Of a stretch of 6,187 bases of DNA, positions 5,080 to 6,187 are shown piece after piece. The translations under genes and the position numbers were made by a program. Location: NCBI GenBank assembly GCA_945865705.1, contig CAMBEY010000180.1, positions 1 to 6,187 of the forward strand. The letters are read 5' to 3'. The stretch comes from Candidatus Sulfopaludibacter sp. SbA3 (GTDB taxonomy: Bacteria > Acidobacteriota > Terriglobia > 2-12-FULL-54-10). The notes beneath the pieces are model-generated. The model was not told the DNA's origin. It did not search any database and was given only the letters and a program-made list of their open reading frames with translations. Within the stretch, counting starts at the first letter, position 1. Each line of letters begins with the position of its first letter.

Positions 5080-6187
5080 TTAGAATATGAACTTCAGAGC
5101 GAACTGGAGTTGCCGAGAAGTGGTGATCGTGTTGCTGATCCGCCCCGCCGCGCCTCGGCGAAAATTGTCGGGAACAATCTCCGTAGTGAGAACGGAAGGC
5201 GTACTGTAAATCGTCGGGTCGGGAATCCCAAAGTTCGCACGGTTGAACAGGTTGAATACTTCAGTTCGGAAATTGAGACTCTTCCCTTCGCCGAGACTGA
5301 ACACCTTTTCGAGATTCAGGTCGACATTCACCAGTCCCGGACCAACTAGCGTGTTTCTGCCCACGTTTCCGTATGTGCCGAGGAGGGGAAGCACATAAGC
5401 TCCCGGTTCAAAGTACTTATCCGGGCCGCCCAAGATGGGATCGCCTTCAGAACCCGCGCCGCGATCAGGCCGGTCCGCCGGACCGCGAGTCTGGTCCCGC
5501 GAGCGGCTGTAGCCGGTGGTGATAGTGAACGGCAGACCGTCGGAGATGGTCAGAATACTGCCCAAGCGCCAGCCGCCAAGGATGTATTGCGCCACACCGC
5601 TGTCCGCAAGCGACGGCACGTCGTAGGACAGATTCGCCGAGAAGTTGTTGCGGATATCATAACTGGACAGCGACTTATCCGCGCGTGGATTCTGCGGGTC
5701 TTGCGGAGTGTCCGTGCTATTAGGTGTCTGCGCAGCGTTGGGAGACGAGGAGTAGTCAAGATTCTTCGAGAACGTATAGGCGATCTTATAGCGTATGCCT
5801 CGAGCGAAACGCTGATTCAAGTCGAATGAGAAGCTCTCATAGGAGGCATTCACATCCGAAGGGATGTAGCGGTTGGCGCCGATCAGCGGATTTCTGCGCG
5901 TGGAGTTGGCGGCAAAAAACTTGCGGCCATCGGGCAGTAGAGTATGGAAGGCTCCATTGCCTTCCGAGCGCCGCGTCAGATGATACGCCTGGGAACCCAC
6001 ATAGGTGCCGGTTACCGCCACGTTCTCGTTCAACTGATGCTGCACGCTAAAGTTCCAGGTCTGCCGAGTGGGAACATCCAACCCGACATCCACGCTGTCC
6101 GGGGCAGGCCGGGGCGTGGTTCCGGCGACGACGGCAAATCCCCTCGGGAAGGGAGGATTATCCACTTGCAGCAGGCCAAAGAAGGGG
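5080..6187 (-). CDS. TonB-dependent outer-membrane receptor, Oar-like, C-terminal part (5' partial)
   Basis: The last 368 residues of a large outer-membrane protein; the frame stays open to the right edge, so the start, plug domain and any N-terminal carboxypeptidase-regulatory-like domain are outside. What is visible is the C-terminal half of a beta-barrel. It has alternating amphipathic strands (TWNFSVQHQLNENVAVTGTYVGS, YESFSFDLNQRFARGIRYKIAYTFSKNLD, NNFSANLSYDVP), WRLGSILTISDGLPFTITTG, YGNVGRNTLVGPGLVNVDLNLEKVF, and the hallmark NFRTEVFNLFNRANFG near the end. It ends in LQFALKFIF, with the terminal aromatic residue expected of a BAM-assembled barrel. This pattern is common in the expanded Oar-like receptor families of Acidobacteriota. 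Such receptors take up large or scarce substrates with TonB energy; the substrate cannot be told from this part. Only 57 bases separate its TAA (5080-5082) from soxC copy 1 on the same strand, which suggests co-transcription. Confidence 0.88.
   Translation of the reverse strand, partial: PFFGLLQVDNPPFPRGFAVVAGTTPRPAPDSVDVGLDVPTRQTWNFSVQHQLNENVAVTGTYVGSQAYHLTRRSEGNGAFHTLLPDGRKFFAANSTRRNPLIGANRYIPSDVNASYESFSFDLNQRFARGIRYKIAYTFSKNLDYSSSPNAAQTPNSTDTPQDPQNPRADKSLSSYDIRNNFSANLSYDVPSLADSGVAQYILGGWRLGSILTISDGLPFTITTGYSRSRDQTRGPADRPDRGAGSEGDPILGGPDKYFEPGAYVLPLLGTYGNVGRNTLVGPGLVNVDLNLEKVFSLGEGKSLNFRTEVFNLFNRANFGIPDPTIYSTPSVLTTEIVPDNFRRGAAGRISNTITTSRQLQFALKFIF

Noticed and set aside
4734..5090. A 118-codon plus-strand frame over the soxC copy 1 start
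   Set aside because: It is antisense to the signal peptide and linker of soxC copy 1, with no ribosome binding site and no recognisable domain.

Overview
The window looks like a piece of an Acidobacteriota genome, most likely of the Solibacter/Bryobacter type. I infer this from the GC-rich coding sequence, the large Oar-like TonB-dependent receptor with an acidobacterial style of C-terminus, and the long NHL-like propeller protein. I could not confirm the taxonomy by a search. All genes fall into two transcription units that converge near position 1,700.

Left unit, plus strand (1-1662): a repetitive beta-propeller protein, cut off at its 5' end by the window edge. It has at least nine visible blades. 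The frame is broken once, by a TGA at 850-852, and then continues in the same frame, still with propeller repeats, to a TGA at 1660-1662. A strong hairpin with an AGGTT loop lies 22 bases downstream of the internal TGA. The geometry fits a bacterial SECIS element, but a simple nonsense mutation or sequencing error is at least as likely. A textbook rho-independent terminator (1681-1717) ends this unit.

Right unit, minus strand (6187 to 1808, transcribed right to left): the C-terminal 368 residues of an outer-membrane TonB-dependent receptor, then soxC copy 1 (Tat-exported molybdenum sulfite dehydrogenase/sulfane dehydrogenase catalytic subunit), soxD (exported c-type cytochrome, overlapping the end of soxC copy 1 by 14 bases), and soxC copy 2. 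The two SoxC proteins differ at about 48 of 349 aligned residues (about 86 % identity, counted by eye), so soxD sits between tandem paralogues. Each SoxC has a twin-arginine signal, a molybdenum-cofactor domain with the ligand cysteine in an ECQANR motif, and a C-terminal dimerisation domain. SoxC would oxidise sulfite or a protein-bound sulfane sulfur in the periplasm and pass electrons to the SoxD haem.

The genes soxA, soxX, soxY, soxZ and soxB are not in the window, so whether this is a thiosulfate-oxidation or a stand-alone sulfite-detoxification module is open. The points most worth a second look are the in-frame TGA with its hairpin, the soxC-soxD-soxC arrangement with a possible soxD remnant after copy 2, and the linkage to a TonB-dependent receptor. 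I see no RNA genes, insertion sequences or CRISPR arrays.
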